Positions 1 through 7,943 of a stretch of 64,000 nucleotides of DNA are shown in pieces. Under the pieces are notes generated by a model that did not search any database, was not told where the DNA came from, and saw nothing but the letters and a program-made list of their open reading frames with translations. Where the stretch lies: positions 992,001 to 1,056,000 of the forward strand of contig CAWJHN010000004.1 in NCBI GenBank assembly GCA_963842725.1. The letters run 5' to 3'. The translations under genes and the position numbers were made by a program. How positions within the stretch are numbered: the first letter of the stretch is position 1; the number at the start of each line of letters is the position of its first letter. The stretch is from UBA10649 sp963842725 (GTDB lineage: Bacteria > Actinomycetota > Actinomycetes > S36-B12).

Positions 1-388
1 GCCCGACCATCTCCAGCATCTCGCCGACCCGGCGCTGGGTGCGGCTCCGGTCCCAGCCCACGAGACCGCATACCGTCCCGACGTTCTGGGCGACGGTCCG
101 GTGGGGGAAGAGTCCGATCTGCTGGATGACGTACCCGATGCTGCGCCGGAGCGACACGGCGTCCAGATCCTGCACGTCGGCTCCGCGGACGAGCACCCGG
201 CCGGCGTCCGCGTCGAGCATCCGGTTCACGAGTTGCAGTGCCGTCGACTTACCGCATCCGGACCTTCCCAGCAGCACGAAGATCTCGCCTTCGGCGACGT
301 CCAGCGAGAGATCGTCGATCGCGACGACGTCTCCGAAGACCTTGCGCGCGTTCCGGTACGCGATCAGCGCAGTGTCCCTAGGCGGCAT
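1..388 (-). CDS. Quaternary-amine ABC transporter ATPase (5' part; gene runs off the window)
   Basis: Only the first 129 codons are present, reading leftwards from an ATG at 388. The fragment shows the Walker A motif GRSGCGKST at about residues 43-51 and the Q-loop region IQQIGLFPHRTVAQNV, the form found in OpuCA/ProV-type importers of glycine betaine, choline or carnitine. The protein would power uptake at the inner face of the membrane. It is divergent from two permease genes and a receptor of the same transporter class, with only 24 bp between starts, so the four genes very likely form one importer. The signature motif, Walker B and any CBS domains lie outside the window. The family call is firm; the substrate is inferred. 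Confidence 0.85.
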   Translation of the reverse strand, partial: MPPRDTALIAYRNARKVFGDVVAIDDLSLDVAEGEIFVLLGRSGCGKSTALQLVNRMLDADAGRVLVRGADVQDLDAVSLRRSIGYVIQQIGLFPHRTVAQNVGTVCGLVGWDRSRTQRRVGEMLEMVG

Positions 389-400
389 CGAGTCCGCTCC

Positions 401-406
401 TAGACT
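401..406 (+). promoter_or_regulatory. Probable -10 element of a leaderless transcript
   Basis: TAGACT ends 6 nt before the ATG at 413 and no Shine-Dalgarno sequence precedes that ATG. This is the usual layout of a leaderless actinobacterial mRNA. The 24-bp gap to the divergent ATPase means that the two promoters must overlap. Confidence 0.45.
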
Positions 407-412
407 GCATGA

Positions 413-1090
413 ATGGCCGCCCTGCCCTCGGCTGAAGCCAGCAACCCCTGGTTCAGCACGGACTATCTCACACGGTCGTGGGCGGCGATCGGCGAAGCGC
501 TCGGCGAGCATGTGGTCATCACGCTGGCCTCGGTCGGCCTCGCGACCGCCATCGCCATTCCGCTCGCCATGCTCGCGGTGCGGTCGCGCCGGCTGATCAC
601 GCCGGTCCTCGCAGTGTCCGGGCTGCTGTACACGATCCCGTCGCTCGCCCTCATCACGGGACTGTGGCCGGTGTTCGGGCTCTCGACGACCACGGTGATA
701 GTGGCATTGACGCTGTACGCACTGATGGTCATCCTGCGCAACACGATCGTCGGCCTTCAGGGCGTCCCGGATCACGTGACGTCGGCGGCCCGCGGAATGG
801 GATACCGCGAGAACCAGATCCTCCTCCGCGTGAGCCTGCCCATCGCCGTGCCGGCGGTGATGGCCGGTGTGCGGCTGGCGACGGTCTCCACCGTGGGACT
901 GGTCATGGTCGGTGCCCTCGTCGGGCACGGCGGACTGGGTGGACTCGTGCTCAACGGGTTCACCAACAACTTCTACCGGGCCCCGATCGTCCTCGGCATC
1001 GTGCTGGCCGTGGCTCTGGCACTCGCCCTCGAACTGGCCCTGACGGTGCTGCAGGGGCTGCTCACGCCGTGGCGGAGGACGCGGACATGA
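413..1090 (+). CDS. Quaternary-amine ABC transporter permease (OpuCB/ProW type)
   Basis: 225-residue integral membrane protein. It shows several hydrophobic segments and the permease loop around ARGMGYRENQILLRVSLPIAVPAVMAG, cut here as EAA-like 'ARGMG...LP.A.P', which contacts the ATPase. Length and the C-terminal VGHGGLGGLVLNGF segment match OpuCB/OpuCD-type permeases. The ATG at 413 probably starts a leaderless message. The last 4 nt overlap the start of the second permease (ATGA), so the two are translationally coupled and likely form a heterodimeric pore. The class of compound is inferred from family and neighbours. Confidence 0.87.
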   Translation: MAALPSAEASNPWFSTDYLTRSWAAIGEALGEHVVITLASVGLATAIAIPLAMLAVRSRRLITPVLAVSGLLYTIPSLALITGLWPVFGLSTTTVIVALTLYALMVILRNTIVGLQGVPDHVTSAARGMGYRENQILLRVSLPIAVPAVMAGVRLATVSTVGLVMVGALVGHGGLGGLVLNGFTNNFYRAPIVLGIVLAVALALALELALTVLQGLLTPWRRTRT

Positions 1091-1773
1091 GCGTCTGGGA
1101 GTGGTTCGCCGATCCCGCGAACTGGAGCGGCCCGAGTGGCGTCTGGGCGAGGCTGGCACAGCAGATCGTGCTGACTGTCGTCGCGGTGGGCATCGCCGCC
1201 GCCATCGCGCTGCCCGTGGGCATCGCGGCCGGCCATGCCCGTCGATTCGGCATCCTGATCACCAGCATCGCCAATCTCGGACGCGCCATCCCCACGTTCG
1301 CCCTGCTCCTGCTCTTCGCATCGATCTCCTCGATCGGGGTGGGCACCTCCGCTGCCGTTCTCGCGCTGGTCATCTTCGCGATCCCCCCGATCCTGACCAA
1401 CGCCCATGCCGGTGTGGACTCCGTGGAAGCGGATGTGCGGTCGGCAGCGGTCGCCATGGGAATGAGCGGTGGGCAGGTGCTGCGCCGAATCGAGCTGCCG
1501 CTCGCCACGCCCCTCGTCTTCGCCGGGCTGCGCACGGCCCTGGTGCAGACGACCGCCACCGCGACCCTGGCGGCCTTCGTCGGCGGCGGGGGGCTGGGCC
1601 GGTTCATCCTTGACGGCTTCGGACTGCAGGACCAGGCGATGGTCCTCGCTGGTGTCACCCTGGTGGCCGGGCTCACGATGGGTTCGGAGGTCGCCCTCGC
1701 GGGCCTGCAGCGCCTCACCCAGTCCCGCTTCCATGGGCGGTCCCCGGCGACGATGGCTACTCTGGCTGGATGA
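1087..1773 (+). CDS. Quaternary-amine ABC transporter permease (second subunit)
   Basis: 228 residues. It is a paralogue of the preceding permease, with the same coupling loop (AVAMGMSGGQVLRRIELPLA) and C-terminal VGGGGLGRFILDGF segment. The open frame extends far upstream, but that part lies out of frame over the first permease; the ATG at 1087 overlaps the previous stop and is the natural start. The stop overlaps the receptor gene start by 4 nt. Expected role: second membrane subunit of the importer. Confidence 0.87.
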   Translation: MSVWEWFADPANWSGPSGVWARLAQQIVLTVVAVGIAAAIALPVGIAAGHARRFGILITSIANLGRAIPTFALLLLFASISSIGVGTSAAVLALVIFAIPPILTNAHAGVDSVEADVRSAAVAMGMSGGQVLRRIELPLATPLVFAGLRTALVQTTATATLAAFVGGGGLGRFILDGFGLQDQAMVLAGVTLVAGLTMGSEVALAGLQRLTQSRFHGRSPATMATLAG

Positions 1774-2726
1774 CACCCACGCTGCGCTCGACGGTCGCCC
1801 TCGCGGGTGCGCTCATGGCCTTGTCCGCCTGCACCTCGGCCTCGACGGGAACCTCCGCGTCGTCGCAGGCGTCCGCCGGAAGTGCCGTGGCGGAACCGTC
1901 GATCACGATCGGCGCCTTCAACTTCACCGAGAGCCAGATCCTCGCCGAGCTGTACGCCGGGGTGCTTCGGAACGCGGGTTACGAGGTCGGCATCACCCAG
2001 TCGACCAACCGCGAGGTTCTCGAGCCCGCACTCGAGGCGGGCGAGGTCCAGGTGATCCCGGAGTACCTCGGGACGTTCACCGAGTTCCTCAACCTCAAGG
2101 TCAACGGGCCGGATGCCGCCGCTGTCGCGAGCGGTGACCTGGCAGCCACGCTGGCGGCGGGACAGGGTCTCGCGGGGCCGCTCGGCATCACGCTGCTCAC
2201 CCCCTCGCCAGCCGCGGATCAGAACGCCTTCGCCGTCACCGCCGGCTTCGCGCAGGCGAATGCGCTCGCGACGCTGTCGGACCTCGCGGCCTACAGTCAG
2301 GACAACGATGTCCGCCTCGGCGGCCCGCCCGAGTGCCCGAAGCGACCGTTCTGCCAGCCGGGCCTCGAGGGCACGTACGGCATGCGCATCGCCGAGTTCA
2401 TGCCGCTCGATGCCGGAGGCCCGCTGACCAAGCAGGCCATCGATCAGGGCACCGTCGACGTCGGACTCGTCTTCAGCTCCGACGGCGCCGTCGCGGACCT
2501 CGACCTGACGGTGCTGGCGGACGACAAGTCCCTGCAGCAGGTGGACAACGTCACGCCCGCCGTCGTGACGTCTGCGGTGACCCCGGAGCTGACGGCTGCC
2601 CTGGACGGCCTGTCCGCCGTGCTGACCACGGCGGACCTGGTCGCCATGAACAAGGCGGTCGACATCGACCGGTCGGCCGCGGCGGACGTGGCCGCGGCGT
2701 TCCTGACGGACAAGGGCCTGGCCTGA
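1770..2726 (+). CDS. Quaternary-amine ABC transporter substrate-binding lipoprotein
   Basis: 318 residues with a lipoprotein signal peptide ending in LSAC (Cys21). It belongs to the OpuAC/OsmF family, recognised by IGAFNFTESQILAELYAGVL, then the STNREVLEPALEAGEVQVIPEYLGT region near residues 70-95, typical of compatible-solute receptors of the OpuCC/OsmF branch. It would capture the ligand outside the membrane and deliver it to the two permeases. The start overlaps the permease stop by 4 nt, placing it last in the operon. The sequence alone does not separate betaine, choline and carnitine as ligands. Confidence 0.87.
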   Translation: MTPTLRSTVALAGALMALSACTSASTGTSASSQASAGSAVAEPSITIGAFNFTESQILAELYAGVLRNAGYEVGITQSTNREVLEPALEAGEVQVIPEYLGTFTEFLNLKVNGPDAAAVASGDLAATLAAGQGLAGPLGITLLTPSPAADQNAFAVTAGFAQANALATLSDLAAYSQDNDVRLGGPPECPKRPFCQPGLEGTYGMRIAEFMPLDAGGPLTKQAIDQGTVDVGLVFSSDGAVADLDLTVLADDKSLQQVDNVTPAVVTSAVTPELTAALDGLSAVLTTADLVAMNKAVDIDRSAAADVAAAFLTDKGLA

Positions 2727-2762
2727 CCACGACCGCCTGCCGGTCGGTCGCCTCCACGGATG

Positions 2763-2779
2763 GTTCCGCTGTGAGGAAC
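2763..2779 (+). promoter_or_regulatory. Putative IclR-family operator, copy 1 (GTTCC-N7-GGAAC)
   Basis: A 17-bp palindrome with arms GTTCC and GGAAC. Copy 2 at 5068-5084 matches it at 15 of 17 positions. A -10-like TAGCGT at 2808-2813 starts 37 bp after the palindrome centre, almost the same distance as at copy 2. No good -35 is present, which fits an activator site near -50. It lies ahead of the ferredoxin/dioxygenase genes. Assignment to the IclR gene at 4262 is inferred. Confidence 0.6.
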
Positions 2780-2871
2780 GCTCGTGCCGGAGGGGTCGGC
2801 GAGGACCTAGCGTGCGGGTACTGGCGATGCTCGACCGAGCTCGCGACCGGGCAACTCGGAAGGCGGCGTGG

Positions 2872-3195
2872 ATGGCACGGCTGAGCGTCGAGTCCGACGA
2901 TGTGTCGATCGAGCTCCTCGAGGGCGAGACGATCCTCGAGGGCCTCTACCGCAACGGCTACGCCTACCGCATCGGCTGTCGACGGGGCGGCTGCGCCATC
3001 TGCAAGGTCGACCTGGTCTCCGGTGAGGTCACGTACAACCGGCCCGTCGCCGACAATGTGCTCACCGACGAGGAGCGGGAGTCCGGGACCTGCCTGTCCT
3101 GCCGCGCCGTCCCGGTGGGCGATGTCAGCATCGCCCTTAGGGAAGAGAACCTGCGCCGCGTGCACTCACTACTGGCCCTCTACCAGAAGGCCTGA
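2872..3195 (+). CDS. 2Fe-2S ferredoxin, XylT type (extradiol dioxygenase reactivation)
   Basis: 107 residues. Plant-type ferredoxin with cluster ligands Cys36, Cys41, Cys44 (C-x4-C-x2-C) and Cys77 (Cys74 is also near). In xyl/dmp/nah systems such a small ferredoxin (XylT) precedes catechol 2,3-dioxygenase and re-reduces the oxidised active-site iron. Here it lies 60 bp upstream of that enzyme. The frame is open from GTG 2812, but the predicted transcription start (after the -10 at 2808-2813) is near 2820; the ATG at 2872, behind an AAGGCGG sequence, also gives the normal ferredoxin length, so I chose it. Confidence 0.82.
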   Translation: MARLSVESDDVSIELLEGETILEGLYRNGYAYRIGCRRGGCAICKVDLVSGEVTYNRPVADNVLTDEERESGTCLSCRAVPVGDVSIALREENLRRVHSLLALYQKA

Positions 3196-3255
3196 ATCCC
3201 CCGGGCGGTCCTCGCCCACCACTAGTAGCTGGACTCGAGAAAGGATTCACCCGCA

Positions 3256-4170
3256 ATGGCCGTCATGCGAATGGGCTACATGCACGTACGAGTCACGGAC
3301 TTGGCTGAGGCCAAGCAGCACTACGCGAACACCGTCGGTCTGTACCAGACGCTGGAGCAGGACGGCCGCGTCTACTACAAGGGCTGGGACGAGTGGGACC
3401 ACCACTCGGTCGTCATCGAGGAGGGTGGCGTCGGCTACGTCAAGTGCGGCTTCAAGTGCGAGACGCCCGAGGACGTGGCAGCCCTGGAGATCAAGGCGAC
3501 CGCGTTCGGATACCCGGTGGAGCGCATGGAGGCGGGCGAGAACCCCGAGGTGGGCGACGGCATCCGCGTCACCCTCCCCAGCGGGCACAAGATCGAGTTC
3601 TACAGCCACATGACCGCCTGGGGCCTCGAAGTCGGGACGCACAACCCAGACGCGTTCCCGCGTCATATGGTCGGCATCGGCGCACCGCGCCTCGACCACG
3701 CCCTCCTGTGGGTCAATGACCCGGCCGGCATCGAGAAGTTCTTCGTCGAGGTCGTGGGCATGTTCCCGACGGAGCGCGTTCGCACCAGCCTCGACGACGA
3801 CGCGCACACGATCGCCACGTGGCTGACCCTCGGCGAGTCGAACCACGACATCGCCCTCCTCGAGGCGCCCGAGAACAAGATCCACCACTTCGCGTTCGAG
3901 ATGCGCGGGTGGGACGACATCCTCAAGGCCGCCGACATCATGGCCATGGACGACGTCCCGATCGACATCGGCCCGACGCGCCACGGCATCACCCGGGGCA
4001 CGACGATCTACTTCTTCGACCCGGCCGGCAACCGCAACGAGACCTTCTCGGGCGGCTATCGCTGCTTCCGCGACCGTCCCGTCGTCACCTGGACGCCGGA
4101 CCAGCTCGGCAAGGCGATCTTCTACCACCAGCGCGAGCTGAACGACCGCTTCCTCTCGGTCGCGACCTGA
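3256..4170 (+). CDS. xylE: Catechol 2,3-dioxygenase (type I extradiol, XylE-like)
   Basis: 304 residues, two VOC-fold domains. It cleaves catechol next to the hydroxyls to 2-hydroxymuconic semialdehyde using Fe(II). Iron ligands are visible as His148 (LDHALL), His211 (IHHFAF) and Glu262 (GNRNETF); the active-site residues His197, His243 (TRHG) and Tyr252 (IYFFDPAGNRNE) also match XylE. The C-terminal WTPDQLGKAIFYH resembles the Pseudomonas enzyme closely. It follows the ferredoxin and is closed by a strong hairpin at 4186-4219. Substrate range (plain or substituted catechols) cannot be read from sequence. Confidence 0.93.
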   Translation: MAVMRMGYMHVRVTDLAEAKQHYANTVGLYQTLEQDGRVYYKGWDEWDHHSVVIEEGGVGYVKCGFKCETPEDVAALEIKATAFGYPVERMEAGENPEVGDGIRVTLPSGHKIEFYSHMTAWGLEVGTHNPDAFPRHMVGIGAPRLDHALLWVNDPAGIEKFFVEVVGMFPTERVRTSLDDDAHTIATWLTLGESNHDIALLEAPENKIHHFAFEMRGWDDILKAADIMAMDDVPIDIGPTRHGITRGTTIYFFDPAGNRNETFSGGYRCFRDRPVVTWTPDQLGKAIFYHQRELNDRFLSVAT

Positions 4171-4185
4171 TCGCCATCGTCTAGC

Positions 4186-4219
4186 GCTGCACCCGGCAGG
4201 CTCGCCTGCCGGGTGCAGC
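4186..4219 (+). terminator. Hairpin terminator after catechol 2,3-dioxygenase
   Basis: Perfect 15-bp GC-rich inverted repeat (4186-4200 and 4205-4219) with a CTCG loop. There is no T-run. It lies between the dioxygenase stop and the IclR gene, so it probably separates the two transcripts. Confidence 0.75.
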
Positions 4220-4261
4220 ACCCAGGTACGGATCGGAAACCGGCAACGCAAAGGCGGACCA

Positions 4262-5029
4262 GTGCGCGAGGCAGACGTCGAAGGCGGGCTGAAGTCCGTG
4301 GCATCGGCCCTCGACGTCCTCGACTGCTTCATGACGGATGAGGAGCTCGGGGTCTCGGAGGTCGCCCGACGCCTCGGCGTCGCGAAGAGCACGGCACACC
4401 GCCTGCTGACGACGCTGGCCTCGCGCGGGCTCGTCGAGCGGAGTTCGTCGACGGGCAGGTACCGCCTCGGCGTGCACCTGTTCGAGCTCGGTCACCTGGC
4501 GCTGAGCCGGCTGGAACTGCGTCGGCAGTCCCGAACCCTGCTCGAGGAGTTGCGCGAGGTCTCCGGGTGGACCGTTCACCTGGGCATCGCACAGGGCGCG
4601 GACATCCTCTTCCTCGAGCGGCTGCCCACCCTTCGGGGGATGAGCGCGATGGGTGAGTACCGCCGCCGCTGGCCGTTGCACACGACGTCGTCGGGCAAGG
4701 CCATCTGCGCCTTCGATCCGGAGGCGGCCGAGGCACGAATGACGGCGGGACTGCCGGCCTTCACGCCCTCGACGATCACCACCGAGGCGGGGTTCCGGGC
4801 GGACCTGGCCGCCGTACGTCGGCGCGGATACGCCACGTCGCGCGAGGAGCTGATGGCCCGGCTCGGGTCCGTGGCCGCGCCGGTCCTGGACCCGCACGGC
4901 TTCGCCGTTGCCGCGATCTCGATCACCGGCTCCGTCGATGAGCTGGGGGACCGGCAGGTGCGCCTGGTGGTCGCGGCGGCGCAGCGTCTGGCCCGCACCC
5001 TGAGCCGGCGCCAGCCGAGCCCGGTCTGA
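4262..5029 (+). CDS. IclR-family transcriptional regulator of the meta-cleavage genes
   Basis: 255 residues. It has an N-terminal winged helix (about residues 8-70: ALDVLDCF..., LGVSEVARRLGVAKSTAHRLLTTL) and a C-terminal IclR effector domain ending in AISITGSVDEL. It lies between the dioxygenase unit and the lower-pathway operon, all on the same strand. IclR proteins in aromatic pathways (PcaR, PobR, CatR types) often activate with a pathway intermediate. Two matching palindromes at 2763 and 5068 near the flanking promoters are its likely targets. GTG 4262 is chosen as the first start giving a standard N-terminus; the effector is unknown. Confidence 0.88.
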   Translation: MREADVEGGLKSVASALDVLDCFMTDEELGVSEVARRLGVAKSTAHRLLTTLASRGLVERSSSTGRYRLGVHLFELGHLALSRLELRRQSRTLLEELREVSGWTVHLGIAQGADILFLERLPTLRGMSAMGEYRRRWPLHTTSSGKAICAFDPEAAEARMTAGLPAFTPSTITTEAGFRADLAAVRRRGYATSREELMARLGSVAAPVLDPHGFAVAAISITGSVDELGDRQVRLVVAAAQRLARTLSRRQPSPV

Positions 5030-5067
5030 CCCGCGCCCGGCGAGTTCCACCACGGTTTTGCGCAACC

Positions 5068-5084
5068 GTTCCGATGTCAGGAAC
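5068..5084 (+). promoter_or_regulatory. Putative IclR-family operator, copy 2 (GTTCC-N7-GGAAC)
   Basis: Same 17-bp palindrome as 2763-2779. A -10-like TACCGT at 5114-5119 starts 38 bp after its centre, giving a predicted transcription start near 5126 and a short leader with AAGGGAGG before the GTG at 5145. A second small inverted repeat (CGGTT-N6-AACCG) lies directly upstream at 5053-5068. Confidence 0.6.
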
Positions 5085-5144
5085 ACGCTTCGTCGATCGG
5101 GCAGCCTTGCTCGTACCGTGATGCGACACGCCAAGGGAGGCATT

Positions 5145-5960
5145 GTGGACGCCAGCACACGAGTGAGCGCGGCGCGGGACCTGTCGGACGCGTATGCGAC
5201 CCGGGTCCCGGTCGAGCCGCTGAGCGGCCGCCTCGAGGACCTGACGCTCGCCGACGCCTACGACATCCAGCTCCTGCAGATCGCCGACCGCGTCTCGTCG
5301 GGTCGTCGGGTCATCGGGCACAAGGTCGGGCTCACTTCTGCCGCGATGCAAAGGCAGCTCGGCGTCGACCAGCCGGACTACGGGCACATCACCGACGACA
5401 TGCTGTTCGTCGAGCACGCTGCCATCCCCTTCGACACGTATCTGCAGCCCCGCATCGAGCCGGAGATCGCGTTCGTCCTCAAGCGACAGCTGAGCGGTCC
5501 GGGGATCACCGTGCCGCAGGCGATCGCGGCCGTCGACTTCGTCCTGCCCGCCCTCGAGATCATCGACAGTCGGATCCGCGACTGGAAGATCGGCATCCTC
5601 GACACGATCGCTGACAACGCGTCGTCGGGCGGGATCGTGCTGGGGAGCACGCCGGTCCGCATCCGCGACGTCGACCTGCGACTCAGCGGCTGCGTGATCT
5701 ACCGCAACGGCGAGGTTGCAGGAACCGGCGCGGGCGGGGCCGTCCTCGGCTCGCCCATCACGTCGCTCGTCTGGCTGGCGAACACCCTGGGAGCGCTCGG
5801 CATCACGCTCGAGGCGGGCGAGATCGTGCTCCCCGGTTCGCAGACCGCTGCCGTGCCGGTAGCGCCCGGCGACGCCTTCCGCGCCCAATTCTCGGGCATC
5901 GGTTCCGTCACCACCCGATTCACGGCCGAGAACCCGTCCACCACAGAGGGAGCATCATGA
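5145..5960 (+). CDS. 2-oxopent-4-enoate hydratase (XylJ/DmpE family)
   Basis: 271 residues. It adds water to 2-oxopent-4-enoate to give 4-hydroxy-2-oxovalerate, using a divalent metal. The IEPEIAFVLK segment carries the acidic metal ligands, followed by EIIDSRIRDWKIGILDTIADNASSGG. The 'RIRDWKI' form matches hydratases (XylJ/DmpE), whereas the paralogue at 7944 has the decarboxylase form. The GTG at 5145 sits 4 nt after AAGGGAGG; earlier in-frame ATGs at 5058 and 5121 lie upstream of the predicted transcription start. The stop overlaps the next gene by 4 nt. Confidence 0.86.
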   Translation: MDASTRVSAARDLSDAYATRVPVEPLSGRLEDLTLADAYDIQLLQIADRVSSGRRVIGHKVGLTSAAMQRQLGVDQPDYGHITDDMLFVEHAAIPFDTYLQPRIEPEIAFVLKRQLSGPGITVPQAIAAVDFVLPALEIIDSRIRDWKIGILDTIADNASSGGIVLGSTPVRIRDVDLRLSGCVIYRNGEVAGTGAGGAVLGSPITSLVWLANTLGALGITLEAGEIVLPGSQTAAVPVAPGDAFRAQFSGIGSVTTRFTAENPSTTEGAS

Positions 5961-6859
5961 GCAAGGCGACCGCGGCGATCGTCGGACCCGGGAACATCGG
6001 CACCGACCTGCTCGCCAAGCTCCAGCGCAGCGAGTTCGTCGACGTCGTCTACATGATCGGGGTCGATCCCGCATCCGACGGCCTGGCGCGCGCCCGCGCC
6101 AAGGGGGTGGAGGCGTCGCACGAGGGTGTCGACTGGCTGCTCGCGCGCGAACAGCTGCCCGACCTCGTGTTCGACGCGACGAGCGCCTACGCGCACAAGG
6201 CGAACGCACCGCGATTCGAGGAGGCCGGCATCCAGGCCGTCGACCTCACTCCGGCCGCGATCGGGCCCTTCGTCTGCCCGGCCGTCAACCTGGACTTCCA
6301 CCTAGACGCCCCTAACGTCAACATGATCACCTGCGGCGGTCAGGCCACGATCCCGATGGTCGCCGCGGTGAGCAGCGTCGTGCCGGTGGAGTACGCGGAG
6401 ATCGTCGCCTCGATCTCGTCGAAGTCGGCGGGACCCGGCACCCGCGCCAACATCGACGAGTTCACCGAGACCACGTCGCATGCGATCCAGGCCGTGGGCG
6501 GCGCCCAGCGAGGCAAGGCGATCATCATCCTCAACCCGGTCGAGCCGCCGATGATCATGCGCGACACCGTCTTCTGCTCCATACCGGCCGAATGCGACCG
6601 CGACGCCATTGCCGAGGCGATCCACGCCATGGTGGGCCGGGTCCAGGAGTACGTGCCGGGCTACACGCTGCGGGCGGAGCCGCAGTTCGACGACCCCCGC
6701 GACATCTGGAACGGCCACGCGCGGGTGGCCGTCTTCCTCGAGGTCCTCGGAAACGGCGACTACCTGCCCACGTACGCCGGAAACCTCGACATCATGACGG
6801 CCGCGGCCGCGCATGTGGGCAACCTGATGGCCAAGGCGAAGGTTGGAGCGAACGCATGA
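5957..6859 (+). CDS. dmpF: Acetaldehyde dehydrogenase (acylating), DmpF/MhpF family
   Basis: 300 residues. It converts acetaldehyde from the aldolase into acetyl-CoA with NAD+ and CoA, while channelled in a complex with that aldolase. It has an N-terminal Rossmann motif (AIVGPGNIGTDL), catalytic Cys126 in MITCGGQATIP, and the C-terminal EVLGNGDYLPTYAGNLDIMTAAA tail that packs on the aldolase. Overlaps of 4 nt with both neighbours (ATGA) give tight coupling with the hydratase and the aldolase, as in other meta-cleavage operons. Confidence 0.95.
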   Translation: MSKATAAIVGPGNIGTDLLAKLQRSEFVDVVYMIGVDPASDGLARARAKGVEASHEGVDWLLAREQLPDLVFDATSAYAHKANAPRFEEAGIQAVDLTPAAIGPFVCPAVNLDFHLDAPNVNMITCGGQATIPMVAAVSSVVPVEYAEIVASISSKSAGPGTRANIDEFTETTSHAIQAVGGAQRGKAIIILNPVEPPMIMRDTVFCSIPAECDRDAIAEAIHAMVGRVQEYVPGYTLRAEPQFDDPRDIWNGHARVAVFLEVLGNGDYLPTYAGNLDIMTAAAAHVGNLMAKAKVGANA

Positions 6860-7941
6860 GCACCCTGACGGTCAGCGACGAGGTCGCGAAGGACCCCACC
6901 AAGGACAAGGTACGGATCACCGACTCGACGCTGCGCGACGGCAGCCATGCGATGGCGCACCGGTTCACCGAGGAGCAGGTGCGCGCCGTGGTGCACGCCC
7001 TCGACCTCGCGGGCGTCGAGATCATCGAGGTCACGCATGGAGACGGCCTGGGCGGCTCGAGCTTCAACTACGGGTTCAGCGCCGTCGACGACATCAAGCT
7101 CGTCGCCGCGGCGGTCGACGAGGCGCAGCAGGCCAGGATCGCGGTGCTGATGCTGCCCGGTCTCGGCACCGTCAAGGACCTGCGGATGGCGCACGATGCA
7201 GGTGCGTCGGTCGCCCGTATCGCGACTCACTGCACCGAGGCCGACGTCTCGATCCAGCACTTCAAGGCGGCGCGCGAGCTCGGGATGGAGACCGTCGGCT
7301 GCCTGATGCTGTCGCACCGCGCCACGCCGTCGAAGCTGGCCGAGCAGGCCCGCATCATGGTGGACGCGGGGGCCATGTGCGTCTACATGATGGACTCGGC
7401 CGGCGCCATGGTGCTGGGCGACGCGCAGGAGCGGGTGCAGGCGGTCATCGACGAGATCGGACGTGAGGCGCAGGTTGGCTTCCACGGCCACCAGAACCTG
7501 TCCATGGGCGTGGCCAATTCGGTACTCGCCTATCAGGCGGGTGCTCGGCAGATCGACGGTGCCCTGCTCGCGCTGGGCGCAGGTGCCGGCAACTCGCCGA
7601 CCGAGGTGCTCGCCGCCACCTTCGACCGGCTCGGTGTGCCGACGGGCATCGACGTCCAGGCAGCACTGGCCGCCGCGGAGGAGGTGCTCAAGCCGATGAT
7701 CACCCGGCTCCCGCACATGGACCGCTCGTCGATCGTCCAGGGGTACGCCGGCGTGTACTCCAGCTTCCTGCTGCACGCGGAGCGGGCGGGGGTGCGGTAC
7801 GGCGTGCCGGCCCACGAGATCCTGCAGCGCGTGGGCGAGGCCGGCTACGTGGGCGGCCAGGAGGACATGATCATCGACATCGCCCTGCAGCTCGCGCAGG
7901 AGCGCGACATGGGCGACGCGGCCGCCGTGGGGGTCCGCTAG
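6856..7941 (+). CDS. dmpG: 4-hydroxy-2-oxovalerate aldolase (DmpG family)
   Basis: 361 residues. It splits 4-hydroxy-2-oxovalerate into pyruvate and acetaldehyde. The DRE-TIM barrel signature DSTLRDGSHAMAH holds Arg27, Asp28 and His31; metal ligands His210 and His212 lie in GFHGHQNLS; the C-terminal DmpG communication domain follows. The open frame extends upstream over dmpF, but the ATG at 6856 overlaps the dmpF stop and leaves a short N-terminal tail before VRITDSTLRDG. It is the obligate partner of the dehydrogenase encoded just before it. Confidence 0.94.
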   Translation: MSTLTVSDEVAKDPTKDKVRITDSTLRDGSHAMAHRFTEEQVRAVVHALDLAGVEIIEVTHGDGLGGSSFNYGFSAVDDIKLVAAAVDEAQQARIAVLMLPGLGTVKDLRMAHDAGASVARIATHCTEADVSIQHFKAARELGMETVGCLMLSHRATPSKLAEQARIMVDAGAMCVYMMDSAGAMVLGDAQERVQAVIDEIGREAQVGFHGHQNLSMGVANSVLAYQAGARQIDGALLALGAGAGNSPTEVLAATFDRLGVPTGIDVQAALAAAEEVLKPMITRLPHMDRSSIVQGYAGVYSSFLLHAERAGVRYGVPAHEILQRVGEAGYVGGQEDMIIDIALQLAQERDMGDAAAVGVR

Positions 7942-7943
7942 CC

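Noticed and set aside
478..1086. Extension of the second permease to an earlier start
   Set aside because: That region is out of frame over the first permease; the ATGA overlap at 1087 is the natural start.
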